Assembly: GCA_033283335.1 (NCBI GenBank)
Contig: JAWMQP010000001.1
Span: forward strand, 806,001 to 870,000
DNA length: 64,000 nucleotides
Direction: 5' to 3'
Origin: Pseudomaricurvus sp033283335
GTDB lineage: Bacteria > Pseudomonadota > Gammaproteobacteria > Pseudomonadales > Cellvibrionaceae
Shown: positions 8,318 through 17,065 of the stretch, one piece after another
Position numbering within the stretch: the first letter of the stretch is position 1
Layout: each line of letters opens with the position of its first letter
The notes under the pieces: model-generated
The model's input: only the letters and a program-made list of their open reading frames with translations
Told to the model about the DNA's origin: nothing
Database searches by the model: none
Program-made: the position numbers and the translations under genes

Positions 8318-9475
8318 TCATTGTATATCCGGCTGGTCACGCATACCCCACCAAACCAGCCACCAGGCAAGTGCTGCAGCTACCGCGCTGATAGCAAAGG
8401 ACAACATCGGACTGGTATCCCACACCCAGCCACTGATCAAAGCCCCTAACGCCCCGCCGGCACCAAAACTGGCAGCACTGTAAAGAGCCTGCCCCTGGCC
8501 CTGAACCGGACCGCGAAAAAAACGACGTACCCATTCAATCGACACCGCATGAGCGGTACCAAAAGAAAAAGCGTGTAACAGCTGGGCAAACACCAATACT
8601 CCCAACGACTGGGCGTAGCCACCAATTAAACACCAGCGCAAGACCGTGAACGCGAGGGTCGCCAGCATCAAGCGTCGCAAACTGAAACGGCGGATTAACT
8701 GGTGCATAATCCAGAAAACCAGAACTTCTGCCAATACACCCAGTCCCCATAACACACCAATGGTTCCCTGCGGGTAGGACAAGCTTTCCAAATAGACACT
8801 ATAAAAGGTGTAGTAACTGCCAAAACTGAGTTGCAGTAAGAAAGAAGCCAACAGGAAACTTTGCAACGAGCGTGAACGCAACACTTGCCAGACACCAACA
8901 TCAGCCTGTTTTGATTTACACAGGGGCCTGGGCTCGCGAATGGTGAGCGAACTGAACCATATCGATAGCAACAACAGCATCGCCACCACTGGCAAATCCG
9001 CTACGGAACGCCAGTCAAACCAGTAGCCCAAACTGACCACCGACACAATAAATCCAATCGAACCCCACAGACGGATACGACTGTAAAAGTGTGTCACCCC
9101 CTGAAGAAAACCCAGGGTAATCACTTCATACTGGGCCAGTACTGCGTTCCAAAAAAAACTGTAGCAGGCAATGATCATAGCCAGCCAAAAAAATTCTGTT
9201 TGCCAAAGCATGCCAACAAAGCTGATGCAGGCACATAAGGAACCCAGCCGAATAACCCCCAGACGTCGACCGGTTAAATCCGACAGCCACCCCCAAAGCA
9301 TGGGCGCCACAACACGAGTCACCATCATGATCGCGGCAATGCTACCAATTTGCGCGGCAGAGAAATGCAGATGTTGAAGATACAGCCCCAGGTAAGGCAC
9401 CACTGTGCCTACCAGGGCAAAATAGAAAAAATAGAAGCTGGACAAGCGCCAGTAGGGAACGCCTTTTAGCGACAT
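8318..9475 (-). CDS. MFS transporter (HcaT/MFS_1-like)
   Basis: A 12-helix major facilitator carrier of 385 residues. The start is set at the ATG at 9475 (MSLKGVPYWRLSSFYFFYF), where the first membrane helix and family similarity begin; the frame stays open to 9580 but adds sequence unlike the family. The loop WGWLSDLTGRR between helices 2 and 3 is the MFS motif A. It resembles the phenylpropionate-permease-like branch; the substrate is unknown. aroC lies 58 bases upstream, as in Pseudomonas, but no functional link to chorismate synthesis is evident. Confidence 0.88.
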   Translation of the reverse strand: MSLKGVPYWRLSSFYFFYFALVGTVVPYLGLYLQHLHFSAAQIGSIAAIMMVTRVVAPMLWGWLSDLTGRRLGVIRLGSLCACISFVGMLWQTEFFWLAMIIACYSFFWNAVLAQYEVITLGFLQGVTHFYSRIRLWGSIGFIVSVVSLGYWFDWRSVADLPVVAMLLLLSIWFSSLTIREPRPLCKSKQADVGVWQVLRSRSLQSFLLASFLLQLSFGSYYTFYSVYLESLSYPQGTIGVLWGLGVLAEVLVFWIMHQLIRRFSLRRLMLATLAFTVLRWCLIGGYAQSLGVLVFAQLLHAFSFGTAHAVSIEWVRRFFRGPVQGQGQALYSAASFGAGGALGALISGWVWDTSPMLSFAISAVAAALAWWLVWWGMRDQPDIQ

Positions 9476-9478
9476 AGA

Positions 9479-9502
9479 ATTCCCGCCGGCGGAAACGGGA
9501 AT
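9479..9502. repeat. REP-like inverted repeat in the aroC-MFS gap
   Basis: ATTCCCG (9479-9485) and CGGGAAT (9496-9502) are perfect 7-bp arms around a GC-rich 10-base centre. Elements of the form ATTCCCG...CGGGAAT are common dispersed intergenic repeats in Proteobacteria. Only this copy was noticed in the window, and it overlaps the MFS ribosome-binding site. Confidence 0.4.
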
Positions 9503-9533
9503 CCAACAAAAAGAAGACGCAAGGCGAAAGCCC

Positions 9534-10661
9534 TTAAGCCCCGGCGTCGATATCACCTGGCGTGGGAGCCTGCCCCGCAATCACCGGAAAATCATGGGAT
9601 ACGCCGCCGTTTTGTCCGCGATGACGCAACAGGTGATCCATGATCACCAACGCCATCATCGCCTCGGCAATCGGCGTGGCCCGAATCCCAACACAGGGAT
9701 CGTGACGGCCTTTGGTCACCACCTCCACGGGCTCACCATGCACATTTACACTGCGGCCGGGCAGATGCAGGCTGGAAGTGGGCTTCAGGGCCAGGCTGAC
9801 CAGCAGGTCCTGACCGGTAGAGATTCCGCCCAACACGCCACCAGCCTGGTTGGAAAGAAAGCCTTCCGGGGTAATTTCATCCCGATGCTCCGTCCCCTTT
9901 TGCTCCACGCAATCGAAACCTGCCCCGACTTCAACCCCCTTGACCGCATTGATGCTCATCATGGCGTGAGCCAAATCGGCATCCAGGCGATCAAACACCG
10001 GTTCACCCAGCCCCGGCGGCATGCCTGTGGCGGTGACGGAAATTTTGGCCCCAATGGAGTTCCCCTCCTTGTTGAGGGCCTGCATATAGGTTTCCATTTC
10101 TGCCACCTTGCTGGCATCCGGACAGAAAAATGGGTTGTTACCCACCTCGTCCCAGTCAACGGTGTCAATTTTAATTGGACCCAGTTGCGACAGATAGCCT
10201 TTCACTTCGATACCGTGAAAATCCTTCAGGTACTTTTTGGCAATGGCTCCGGCCGCCACCCGCATGGCAGTCTCACGGGCCGACGAGCGACCACCACCCC
10301 GGTAATCCCGCACCCCATACTTTTGCATATAGGGGTAATCGGCGTGAGCCGGACGATACTGGTCTTTGATGTTGGAATAATCTTTGGAGCGCTGATCGGT
10401 ATTTTCAATCAGCAGGCCAATTGGAGTGCCAGTCGTTTTGCCCTCAAAAACTCCGGACAGAATTTTTACCTGATCAGCTTCCCGGCGCTGGGTGGTATAG
10501 CGAGACTGGCCAGGTTTGCGTCGATCGAGATCGTGCTGCAAATCCTCTTCTGTCAGTGACAGCCCTGGAGGGCAGCCATCGACAATACACCCCAGTGCCA
10601 AGCCATGGCTTTCACCAAAGGTAGTGACCGTAAATAATTTGCCAAAGGTGTTTCCGGACAT
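9534..10661 (-). CDS. aroC: Chorismate synthase
   Basis: Converts 5-enolpyruvylshikimate-3-phosphate to chorismate with reduced FMN, the last step of the shikimate pathway. Family signatures: GESHGLALGCIVDGCPPGL near the N-terminus, the arginine-rich RYTTQRRE, and GGRSSARETAMRVAAGA. The start is placed at the ATG at 10661 (375 residues, MSGNTFGKLFTVTTFGESHG); the frame extends 24 codons further but those encode an Asn/Gly-rich stretch produced by a 9-bp DNA repeat. The C-terminal tail APTPGDIDAGA is slightly longer than in E. coli. An MFS gene follows after 58 bases. Confidence 0.98.
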   Translation of the reverse strand: MSGNTFGKLFTVTTFGESHGLALGCIVDGCPPGLSLTEEDLQHDLDRRKPGQSRYTTQRREADQVKILSGVFEGKTTGTPIGLLIENTDQRSKDYSNIKDQYRPAHADYPYMQKYGVRDYRGGGRSSARETAMRVAAGAIAKKYLKDFHGIEVKGYLSQLGPIKIDTVDWDEVGNNPFFCPDASKVAEMETYMQALNKEGNSIGAKISVTATGMPPGLGEPVFDRLDADLAHAMMSINAVKGVEVGAGFDCVEQKGTEHRDEITPEGFLSNQAGGVLGGISTGQDLLVSLALKPTSSLHLPGRSVNVHGEPVEVVTKGRHDPCVGIRATPIAEAMMALVIMDHLLRHRGQNGGVSHDFPVIAGQAPTPGDIDAGA

Positions 10662-10671
10662 AATGCTCTTG

Positions 10672-10698
10672 TTTCCGTTATTTCCGTCGTTTCCGTTC
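10672..10698. repeat. Three 9-bp tandem repeats in the aroC leader
   Basis: Three consecutive units of TTTCCGTYR (10672-10680, 10681-10689, 10690-10698) lie 10 bases upstream of the aroC ATG, that is, in its 5' leader. A slippage-prone repeat so close to a start codon could alter leader length without touching the protein. Confidence 0.6.
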
Positions 10699-10789
10699 GT
10701 TCCGGGGGTCGAATCCCGGCAGCCCCGAGTCAATAAAGCTCGCCATTATACGCACTTTTCTGCGCAGTTGGGGCCCGCAGCTGGAAAGC

Positions 10790-11707
10790 TCACTCAAAGT
10801 CGGCCTGATGCTGCTCCAGCTGCTCGGCAGTCAGTACAAAGATGCCGTGACCACCCTGCTCAAACTCCAACCAGGTGAATGGTACCCGCGGGAAAACGGC
10901 CTCCAGTGTGGGCCAGCTGTTACCGACTTCCACCACCAGCAAGCCGTTATCACTCAGGTGCTCCCTGGCCTCGCCCAACAGCCGACGGGTAAAGTCCAAA
11001 CCGTCATCACCACTGCCCAGTGCCAGTGCTGGTTCGGCCTGGTATTCTTCCGGCATTGCCGCCAGGTCCTCCGCATTGACATAGGGCGGATTGCTGACGA
11101 TCAGATCAAATACCTGCCCCTGCAGGCCGGCAAACAGATCGGACTCCACCGCCGTCACCTGGTCGGACAGATGGTGTAAACCGATATTTCGATTGGCTAC
11201 TGCAATAGCGTCCGCTGAGATATCGCTGAGCACCACCTCGGCATCCACAAACGTATGAGCACAGGCGATACCGATACAGCCACTGCCCGTACAAAGATCC
11301 AGTATTCGAGCCGGGTATCCCTGCAGCCATGGCTGGAACTCCTGAGCGATGGTTTCAGCCAGCGGCGAACGCGGTACCAGTACCCGCTCGTCCACATAAA
11401 ACTCCAGTCCGGCAAACCAGGCTTTACCGGTGATATAGGCGGCCGGAATACGCTCTTCGATGCGACGCTCGATCACTTCCACCAGATGCCGGCGCTCACT
11501 CAACGTCAAGCGACTGTTGAGCAGATCCGGGGGGCTGTCCCAGGGCAGATGCAAACTGGGCATAATCAGTTGCACCGCCTCGTCCCAGGCATTATCCGTG
11601 CCGTGGCCATAGAACAAACCCGCCTCGTTAAAACGACTGGTCGCCCAGCGCAAGTAATCCCGAATGGAGAGCAACTCCTGGATTGGGCATTCACGTTTCT
11701 CGATCAA
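10790..11707 (-). CDS. prmB: Ribosomal protein uL3 N5-glutamine methyltransferase
   Basis: S-adenosylmethionine-dependent enzyme that methylates a glutamine of 50S protein L3 during ribosome assembly. Motifs: SAM-binding DLCTGSGCIGIACA and the catalytic NPPYVNAEDL, with the N-terminal helical domain FNEAGLFYGHGTDNAWDEA typical of PrmB rather than PrmC. I choose the TTG at 11707 (305 residues) because a GGGGAG ribosome-binding site lies about 10 bases upstream and homologues begin close to this point; the in-frame ATG at 11770 would overlap the preceding TSUP gene by 29 bases. It lies 34 bases after that gene, probably in the same transcript. Confidence 0.93.
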   Translation of the reverse strand: MIEKRECPIQELLSIRDYLRWATSRFNEAGLFYGHGTDNAWDEAVQLIMPSLHLPWDSPPDLLNSRLTLSERRHLVEVIERRIEERIPAAYITGKAWFAGLEFYVDERVLVPRSPLAETIAQEFQPWLQGYPARILDLCTGSGCIGIACAHTFVDAEVVLSDISADAIAVANRNIGLHHLSDQVTAVESDLFAGLQGQVFDLIVSNPPYVNAEDLAAMPEEYQAEPALALGSGDDGLDFTRRLLGEAREHLSDNGLLVVEVGNSWPTLEAVFPRVPFTWLEFEQGGHGIFVLTAEQLEQHQADFE

Positions 11708-11741
11708 AGAGCCATCTCCCCTTCTCTGACCCGGTCGCGCC

Positions 11742-12503
11742 TTACAGCCACATGGCTGCGGCGCTGGCACACAAAGTCATAACAAACAAAAACCATTTCA
11801 GCGTTTGCTGACTGACGTTCAGCGCCAGCCGCACCCCCAACTGCGCTCCTACCATGGTACCCATCGCCAGTACCAGTCCCGGCACCCACGCCACCTGATC
11901 CCGCCAAATGAATACCCCCAGGGCTACCGCGGTAAAAGCGGCCGAACACAGTAACTTCAGTGCATTGGCTCGCACCAGGTCATAGCGTAACGCCCCGGCC
12001 AGGGCGGCAATCAACACGAAGCCAACACCAGCCTGCACAAACCCGCCATAAAAACCGGCTGCAAACAGCCAACACCAGGCTGCCGGATTTCCCGCCACGG
12101 TTTTCGGTTGCTCCGAAGCCTCCGGTAAAACGCTGGCAGGCCGCAATAAAATCAACAGCGCCATGGCCACCATTGTGCACAACAGCACCGGCTTTAAAAC
12201 GCTGACCGGCAGAAAGGAAGCGGCCAATCCACCCGCCAGTCCGCCTGTCAGGGTCGGCACCAGAATACCTTTGAGATCAGCCCGCTCTAACTTACCGCGC
12301 CGATCAAAGCCCTTCATGCCCACCAGACACTGGCAAAGCACCCCGACCCGATTGGTGGCATTGGCCACATCTGCCGGCAAGCCCATGACCATCAATGCTG
12401 GTAAAGTCAGATTGGAACCTCCTCCCGCCAGAGTATTGATCACACCCGCCAACAGGCCCGTCCCCAATAACAACGCGACAAACCAGGGGGTGAGCTCAAC
12501 CAT
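11742..12503 (-). CDS. TSUP/TauE-SafE family membrane permease
   Basis: A 253-residue inner-membrane protein with about eight hydrophobic helices in two repeats. The signature GVINTLAGGGSNLTLPAL at residues 20-37, and the NATNRVGVL segment that follows, mark the TauE/SafE (TSUP) family, whose members export or import sulfite, sulfoacetate and other organosulfur anions. The substrate cannot be read from sequence. prmB begins 34 bases downstream; the pairing looks positional rather than functional. The ATG at 12503 starts just before the first membrane helix. Confidence 0.9.
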   Translation of the reverse strand: MVELTPWFVALLLGTGLLAGVINTLAGGGSNLTLPALMVMGLPADVANATNRVGVLCQCLVGMKGFDRRGKLERADLKGILVPTLTGGLAGGLAASFLPVSVLKPVLLCTMVAMALLILLRPASVLPEASEQPKTVAGNPAAWCWLFAAGFYGGFVQAGVGFVLIAALAGALRYDLVRANALKLLCSAAFTAVALGVFIWRDQVAWVPGLVLAMGTMVGAQLGVRLALNVSQQTLKWFLFVMTLCASAAAMWL

Positions 12504-12764
12504 TATAGATTCCTTACCAATTTGGAGGGCTGCACAGTCTAACCGCTTTCGTCAAAATCACCAGCAGCAGATGCCCCGTTCAAACACATGTCCGGGCGCC
12601 GGAGTCAGGCAGAAAAAAGACTTTACCCGCGCCAAGGCTTGACGTAGGGTACCGCCCCTGCCGAATTCGCACTGTTTATAAGCCGAATGGGTCCTTATGA
12701 GTCATCCAAGCTTGCGGGAATGGTGTATAAGGATAGAGAAGAAAGAAATTCCTGAGGAACTCCG

Positions 12765-13304
12765 ATGAAAGAGCAATATGCTGAAATTATTCGCGCCATA
12801 GGGGAAGACCTGGATCGCCCCGGTCTGAAAGACACGCCCCTGCGTGCAGCCAAGGCGATGAAATTCCTGACCCGCGGCTACGATCAAACCGTTGAGGAGG
12901 TCGTCAATGGCGCCCTGTTCCCGTCAGACTCCAGCGAGATGATCATTGTTAAGGACATTGAACTCTACTCCATGTGCGAGCACCACATGCTGCCCTTCAT
13001 TGGCAAGGCCCATGTGGGATACATCCCCACTGGCAAGGTGGTGGGCTTGTCCAAGGTGGCCCGGATAGTCGATATGTTTGCCCGTCGCCTGCAAATTCAG
13101 GAACAGCTGACCGTTCAAATCGCCGAAACCCTGCAGGCCGTGACCGAAGCTGCTGGCGTTGGCGTCATCATTGAAGCCAAGCACATGTGCATGATGATGC
13201 GCGGTGTCGAGAAGCAAAACTCGGTGATGAAAACCTCATCGATGCTGGGCAACTTCCGCGATAACCCCGCCACCCGCACCGAGTTTCTGTCACTGATCAA
13301 ATAA
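12765..13304 (+). CDS. folE: GTP cyclohydrolase I
   Basis: Converts GTP to 7,8-dihydroneopterin triphosphate, the first step of tetrahydrofolate synthesis. At 179 residues it is the compact catalytic form. Zinc ligands are visible as C71 and H74 in CEHHMLPF and C142 in KHMCMMMRGV; GYIPTGKVVGLSKVARIVD is the core signature. The C-terminal segment SSMLGNFRDNPATRTEFL resembles the animal and Pseudomonas type more than E. coli FolE. A GAGGAA Shine-Dalgarno precedes the ATG. It is convergent with the DUF4892 gene, whose stop codon lies 14 bases beyond. Confidence 0.97.
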   Translation: MKEQYAEIIRAIGEDLDRPGLKDTPLRAAKAMKFLTRGYDQTVEEVVNGALFPSDSSEMIIVKDIELYSMCEHHMLPFIGKAHVGYIPTGKVVGLSKVARIVDMFARRLQIQEQLTVQIAETLQAVTEAAGVGVIIEAKHMCMMMRGVEKQNSVMKTSSMLGNFRDNPATRTEFLSLIK

Positions 13305-13318
13305 GCGATCCGCCCAAG

Positions 13319-14212
13319 CTAGAGATCCGGAACCACTTTAACCAGGCTGATACTGCGTTCCCGACCCTCGGGAACCGCCTGTGGAGACAAGCTTCCCAAG
13401 CCAAAGGCCTGCAGTGAGTCTTCCGGCATCCCGGCTTCCAACAGCTGCTGTTGAACCGATTGGGCCGCCGCCAGTGAACGCTGCCGCTGCTGAGTTAACG
13501 AGCCGGCGGCAACATCATAACCGACGATGGCAATATGCCAACGACGCCACCGCAGCGCCTCAACCACGGCCTCCAGCTGCTCTGCATGCAGCTGATTACC
13601 TGACAATTGCGGCAACACAAACGCCTGCCCCAAGCGCAAGCGCTCCACGATCACCTCGGAACTGCTGAACACACTGACTGCGTCACTGCTGGTGAGCACA
13701 TCCAGCTGTACATAACTGCGTTGATTTCCGCGACGAACGGCGTAAAGCGCTACATAGGCTTGAGTGCCATCCTCCTGCGCAACCACCAGAGCGGAGTAGT
13801 ATTGATCCCGATCCTGGCCGTAGAGCTGCTTGATCCCAAAGCGGGTATTCGCCCAGGCATTGCTGCTGCCACAGCGTCGACCTTCACAAAAAAACAGTTC
13901 CTGGCCACCCATTTTCAGCAGTTGGCGGCGATAGAATTCAAAAGCTTCTTTTTCCGATTGCCCTTCCATCAACTCCAGCGTGGTACGTTCCAGCTGGCCG
14001 GAAAGGCGCTGCTCTCGCTCTGCCCGCCAGCGACTGTTGGCTTTTTTCAGCACCCCCAGGGTCAAACGGTAGTCATGGACAGACTCCTGGCTTTCAAACA
14101 GGACCGTGGCCTGCTCAAACTGCGCCATAGGCAGGGCCCACACCGGCGCTGATAACACCATAACTACAAGGGACAACAACAGAGAGGTAAGCTTCAGAGA
14201 GATACGCTTCAT
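13319..14212 (-). CDS. DUF4892 periplasmic protein with OmpA-like C-terminus
   Basis: 297 residues: signal peptide at 1-26 (ending VWALPMAQ), then a DUF4892 domain (about 30-190) containing a paired-cysteine element FFCEGRRCGSSNAWAN. The C-terminal hundred residues look OmpA-like (VEALRWRRWHIAIVGYD, then QQRQRSLAAAQSVQQQLLEAG and a conserved-type ending GRERSISLVKV), the fold that binds peptidoglycan in related proteins. Known mainly as a conserved Pseudomonas-type envelope protein of unknown role. It is monocistronic by spacing. The domain name comes from recalled family features and was not searched. Confidence 0.75.
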   Translation of the reverse strand: MKRISLKLTSLLLSLVVMVLSAPVWALPMAQFEQATVLFESQESVHDYRLTLGVLKKANSRWRAEREQRLSGQLERTTLELMEGQSEKEAFEFYRRQLLKMGGQELFFCEGRRCGSSNAWANTRFGIKQLYGQDRDQYYSALVVAQEDGTQAYVALYAVRRGNQRSYVQLDVLTSSDAVSVFSSSEVIVERLRLGQAFVLPQLSGNQLHAEQLEAVVEALRWRRWHIAIVGYDVAAGSLTQQRQRSLAAAQSVQQQLLEAGMPEDSLQAFGLGSLSPQAVPEGRERSISLVKVVPDL

Positions 14213-14318
14213 AAACTGCCAACCGACGGGTTACAAGGTTCGCCAGGTTTGAGGATAACGAAACACATTCATCCTCCGCAAACTCAATCCCGGCAACTGT
14301 ATGTATTGTAACAGTCTA

Positions 14319-15182
14319 TCAACCGAGAAAAGACTTGAGTATACCCGCAATCACTTCCACCTGATCCTCCATATGAAAGTGGTGCGAGCCCGGCAATCGA
14401 ATCAACTCACCATTGGGCACAGGTGGCAGCCCCTCGGCGAATCGGGACAGGGTCCCCTCTTCTGCCACCAACAACAAACAGACTGCCTGGATACGCTGCA
14501 AAAACGCATCGATCTGCTCCTGACTGTACTTGACCGCTGAAGCTGTGTGCAAACGCGGATCACTGCGCCAACGGTAACCGCCTTCCACCTCAACACTGCC
14601 GCGATCAACAATGGCGGTCGCCGCCGTTCTGGTCAAAGGCCACAAACGCCCGAGCATTCGGGCACGAATCAGGCTTTCCCGATCCTTAACTCGCGTCGTC
14701 GGACGCAGTGACTGGTTCTCCAGAATGGATTGCGCCAGTTGTTCCGGTGCTTTATGAGCCGCCACGGGCTGGGGGATAAAGCCATCCAAAAGCACCAGAT
14801 GCGAGATTCGATCGGGAAAGGTACCAGCCAGCAACATACTGATGATCGCGCCGCGGGAATGGCCGATCAGGGCAAAGCGCTGCCATCCCAGCTGATCCGC
14901 AATGGCGGTTATTTCACCAATATCCTGCCAGATATTATAGGGTTCGACGGTAGGACGATGATCACTGAAACCATGTCCAGCCAGATCCAGGGCCACCACA
15001 TAGTGATCACTCAAGAGCGGCGCTAAACGATAAAAGCTGGCGCTATTATCCAGCCAGCCATGCAATGCCAACAGCGGCGGATGTGATGGATCACCCCAGG
15101 CCTGAGCATGGAACGTCATTCCCTGCGCATCAAAGGTCAGCTGAGTAGGCACAGGCAGTTCCGAAGTCATTGCGAGATCCAT
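14319..15182 (-). CDS. Alpha/beta-fold hydrolase
   Basis: A 287-residue alpha/beta hydrolase. The oxyanion-hole motif is HGW at 41-43, the nucleophile elbow is GHSRG with S109, and the catalytic histidine lies in LPGSHHFHME near the C-terminus. The cap region (about 140-205) is Arg/Leu-rich. Substrate is unknown; the family covers esterases, haloalkane dehalogenases and epoxide hydrolases, and no halide-binding pattern was evident. The start is uncertain because it lies inside a 20-bp tandem repeat: ATG at 15182 (used here) or ATG at 15170, neither with a strong ribosome-binding site. sixA ends 44 bases upstream. Confidence 0.85.
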   Translation of the reverse strand: MDLAMTSELPVPTQLTFDAQGMTFHAQAWGDPSHPPLLALHGWLDNSASFYRLAPLLSDHYVVALDLAGHGFSDHRPTVEPYNIWQDIGEITAIADQLGWQRFALIGHSRGAIISMLLAGTFPDRISHLVLLDGFIPQPVAAHKAPEQLAQSILENQSLRPTTRVKDRESLIRARMLGRLWPLTRTAATAIVDRGSVEVEGGYRWRSDPRLHTASAVKYSQEQIDAFLQRIQAVCLLLVAEEGTLSRFAEGLPPVPNGELIRLPGSHHFHMEDQVEVIAGILKSFLG

Positions 15183-15240
15183 TTGCTCATTGCGAGATCC
15201 AAAAGGTTATTGTGGTATCCATACAGTCATTGCGACATGC
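15161..15240. repeat. Four tandem 20-bp repeats at the sixA/hydrolase junction
   Basis: Units 15161-15180, 15181-15200, 15201-15220 and 15221-15240 have an exact 20-base period with the core TCATTGCGAGATCC. The first two share 14 identical bases, the third is diverged and the fourth differs by a few bases. The array covers the last codons and stop of sixA and the candidate start codons of the hydrolase gene, so each unit carries a start-like and stop-like motif on the minus strand. Confidence 0.85.
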
Positions 15241-15691
15241 CAGGCTGCTGCAACCAGCGCAGTTCACCACAGTCAGCAACCAGCAGGTCAGTTTCTATGG
15301 CCGCCAGGGCACTGGTGCCCATGATGTAGCGGCCGGGAGCCAGGCCACACAACCAATCCACGGCACGTCCGACCAGCGGCTGATGACTGACCAATAATGG
15401 CACCTCACCGGCCAGTGACTCAAGCCATGCCATGACGTCTTCCAAGCGGCCCTCGGGAACCAGTAGGTCACTGGTCTCTACTGGCAATGACAGCAATTCC
15501 GAAGCCAGCCTGGCTGTTTGCTGAGCTCGTACATAGGGACTGGCGATGATGCGGGTAACCGCGCGCAGCTCGGATTCGGCATCCGAAAGTACCATTCGGG
15601 TCTGCATTTGACCGTTGGTCGTCAGCGAACGCTGGGCGTCCGTGTCCGCAATCCATTGGGCCTCACCGTGTCGCAGGATAAAAAGCTTCAT
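15227..15691 (-). CDS. sixA: Phosphohistidine phosphatase SixA
   Basis: A 154-residue histidine phosphatase of the phosphoglycerate-mutase superfamily. The catalytic RHG lies at residues 7-9 (LRHGE, H8) and the second histidine in VSHQPLVG. In E. coli SixA dephosphorylates phosphohistidine on NPr of the nitrogen phosphotransferase system. The ATG at 15691 is chosen because it places the RHG at the usual position; a GTG at 15700 adds three residues. Its last codons (PGMSQ) are encoded by the outermost unit of the 20-bp repeat, suggesting its C-terminus was reshaped by the repeat. It follows gpsA and the DUF4389 gene. Confidence 0.92.
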   Translation of the reverse strand: MKLFILRHGEAQWIADTDAQRSLTTNGQMQTRMVLSDAESELRAVTRIIASPYVRAQQTARLASELLSLPVETSDLLVPEGRLEDVMAWLESLAGEVPLLVSHQPLVGRAVDWLCGLAPGRYIMGTSALAAIETDLLVADCGELRWLQQPGMSQ

Positions 15692-15701
15692 GGAACGCAC
15701 G

Positions 15702-15992
15702 TTATATCGTGTCGTCGCGGCTATCGGGCCACTCTTGAAACGGGAATGGCTTTTCCTCGCTGTTATAACTCAAAAACTGCCAGGATTGATAGATAAACAC
15801 CGACAGCGAATGACCGAAGCGACGCAGGGTTGGATGGTCACTGCCGGTGAACAGGGACATCAGGAACTGCAGTACCACCAAAATCCACATCACCGCCACC
15901 GCCACCTGCAACAGGGCGGCAAACAGCACCATATAAGCCAGTCGCAGCCAGTGATGGATGGACGTCAGATTCGATTTCAGCTGTGAATTCAT
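15702..15992 (-). CDS. DUF4389 small membrane protein
   Basis: 96 residues from the ATG at 15992 (MNSQLKSNLTSIHHW). One long hydrophobic segment or two short helices (about 15-45) are followed by the family signature LMSLFTGSDHPTLRRFGHSL and the C-terminal FLSYNSEEKPFPFQEWP, which I recognise as DUF4389. Function unknown. An upstream in-frame codon at 16046 would run into gpsA and is not supported. The gene lies between gpsA (50-base gap) and sixA (10 bases), the usual order in Pseudomonas-like genomes, so the three are probably one transcript. Confidence 0.88.
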   Translation of the reverse strand: MNSQLKSNLTSIHHWLRLAYMVLFAALLQVAVAVMWILVVLQFLMSLFTGSDHPTLRRFGHSLSVFIYQSWQFLSYNSEEKPFPFQEWPDSRDDTI

Positions 15993-16042
15993 GCGGTTTA
16001 ACTCTTGGACATAAAACGGAAAAAGTGAGGGCCGACAAGCCG

Positions 16043-17065
16043 TCAAGTGGACTTACCAGAGTATTCTACATCGGTGTTCTGTTCTCCCAGCATCAGCCCC
16101 TTAGCGACTTCCTCCAATGGCCGGTCTTCAAACAGAATGGCGTACATACCGCTCACCAGCGGCATATAAACTCCCAGCTCATCGGCTTTCTGCTTGACAA
16201 TTCGAACCGTATTGACCCCCTCGGCGACCTGGCCGATTTCAGCCACCGCCTGCTTCAGGCTCTTACCCTGGCCGATGGCCTGCCCCACCCGGTAATTGCG
16301 ACTTAAATCCGAGGTGCAGGTGAGGATCAAATCCCCCACCCCCGCCAAACCGAGAAAGGTCATCGGGTCGGCCCCCATTTCACGGGCAAAGCGTCCCATT
16401 TCAGCCAAACTGCGGGTCAACAACATGGCCTGGGTGTTTTTGCCGGCTCCAACCGCCACCGCCAAACCGGAAACGATGGCGTAAATATTTTTCAACGCTC
16501 CGCCCAGTTCGACCCCGTAACAGTCTTTATTGGCGTACACTCGAAAACTGGGTGAGCTCAGAATATTCTGAATACACTCAATGGCCGAATCATCCGCACT
16601 GGCAATCACAGTTCCCGTCTGGTGCTGCTGCACAATCTCTTTTGCAAAGTTGGGCCCACTCAGCACACCGATACGCACACCACTCAGTTCCTGCTCCAAA
16701 ATCTGGCTCATGAGCGTAAAGCCCTCGGGCTCAATACCTTTGGTGGTGCTGATCACAATGGCGTTTTGCTTTAACAGTGGCGCCACTTGCCGCGTGACAG
16801 ACCGAAAAGATTCACTCGGCACGGATATAAACACCACATCACTGTCTTTTACCGCAGCGTTCAAATCAGCCGTCAAAGTCAACTTATCCGCCAACTTGTA
16901 GCCGGGCAGGTACTCGGGGTTTTCACGAGCAAGCTGGCAGCGTTGAGCCCGCTGTTCATCACGCATCCAGAGGTAAGTGTTATGACCATTAACCGCAATA
17001 ATATTGGCGATGGCAGTACCAAAACTGCCACCACCGATGACGGCAATGGTGAGTTCTTCAGACAT
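16043..17065 (-). CDS. gpsA: Glycerol-3-phosphate dehydrogenase [NAD(P)+]
   Basis: Reduces dihydroxyacetone phosphate to sn-glycerol 3-phosphate for phospholipid synthesis. The 340-residue protein has the N-terminal nucleotide-binding GGGSFGTAIA, the STKGIEPEGF motif and the catalytic lysine in ELGGALKNIYAI. NSQ-type substrate contacts are matched by CTSDLSRNYRVGQAIGQGKS. Cytosolic. The ATG at 17065 sits seven codons before the GxGxxG motif, as expected. It heads gpsA-DUF4389-sixA-hydrolase. Confidence 0.98.
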   Translation of the reverse strand: MSEELTIAVIGGGSFGTAIANIIAVNGHNTYLWMRDEQRAQRCQLARENPEYLPGYKLADKLTLTADLNAAVKDSDVVFISVPSESFRSVTRQVAPLLKQNAIVISTTKGIEPEGFTLMSQILEQELSGVRIGVLSGPNFAKEIVQQHQTGTVIASADDSAIECIQNILSSPSFRVYANKDCYGVELGGALKNIYAIVSGLAVAVGAGKNTQAMLLTRSLAEMGRFAREMGADPMTFLGLAGVGDLILTCTSDLSRNYRVGQAIGQGKSLKQAVAEIGQVAEGVNTVRIVKQKADELGVYMPLVSGMYAILFEDRPLEEVAKGLMLGEQNTDVEYSGKST

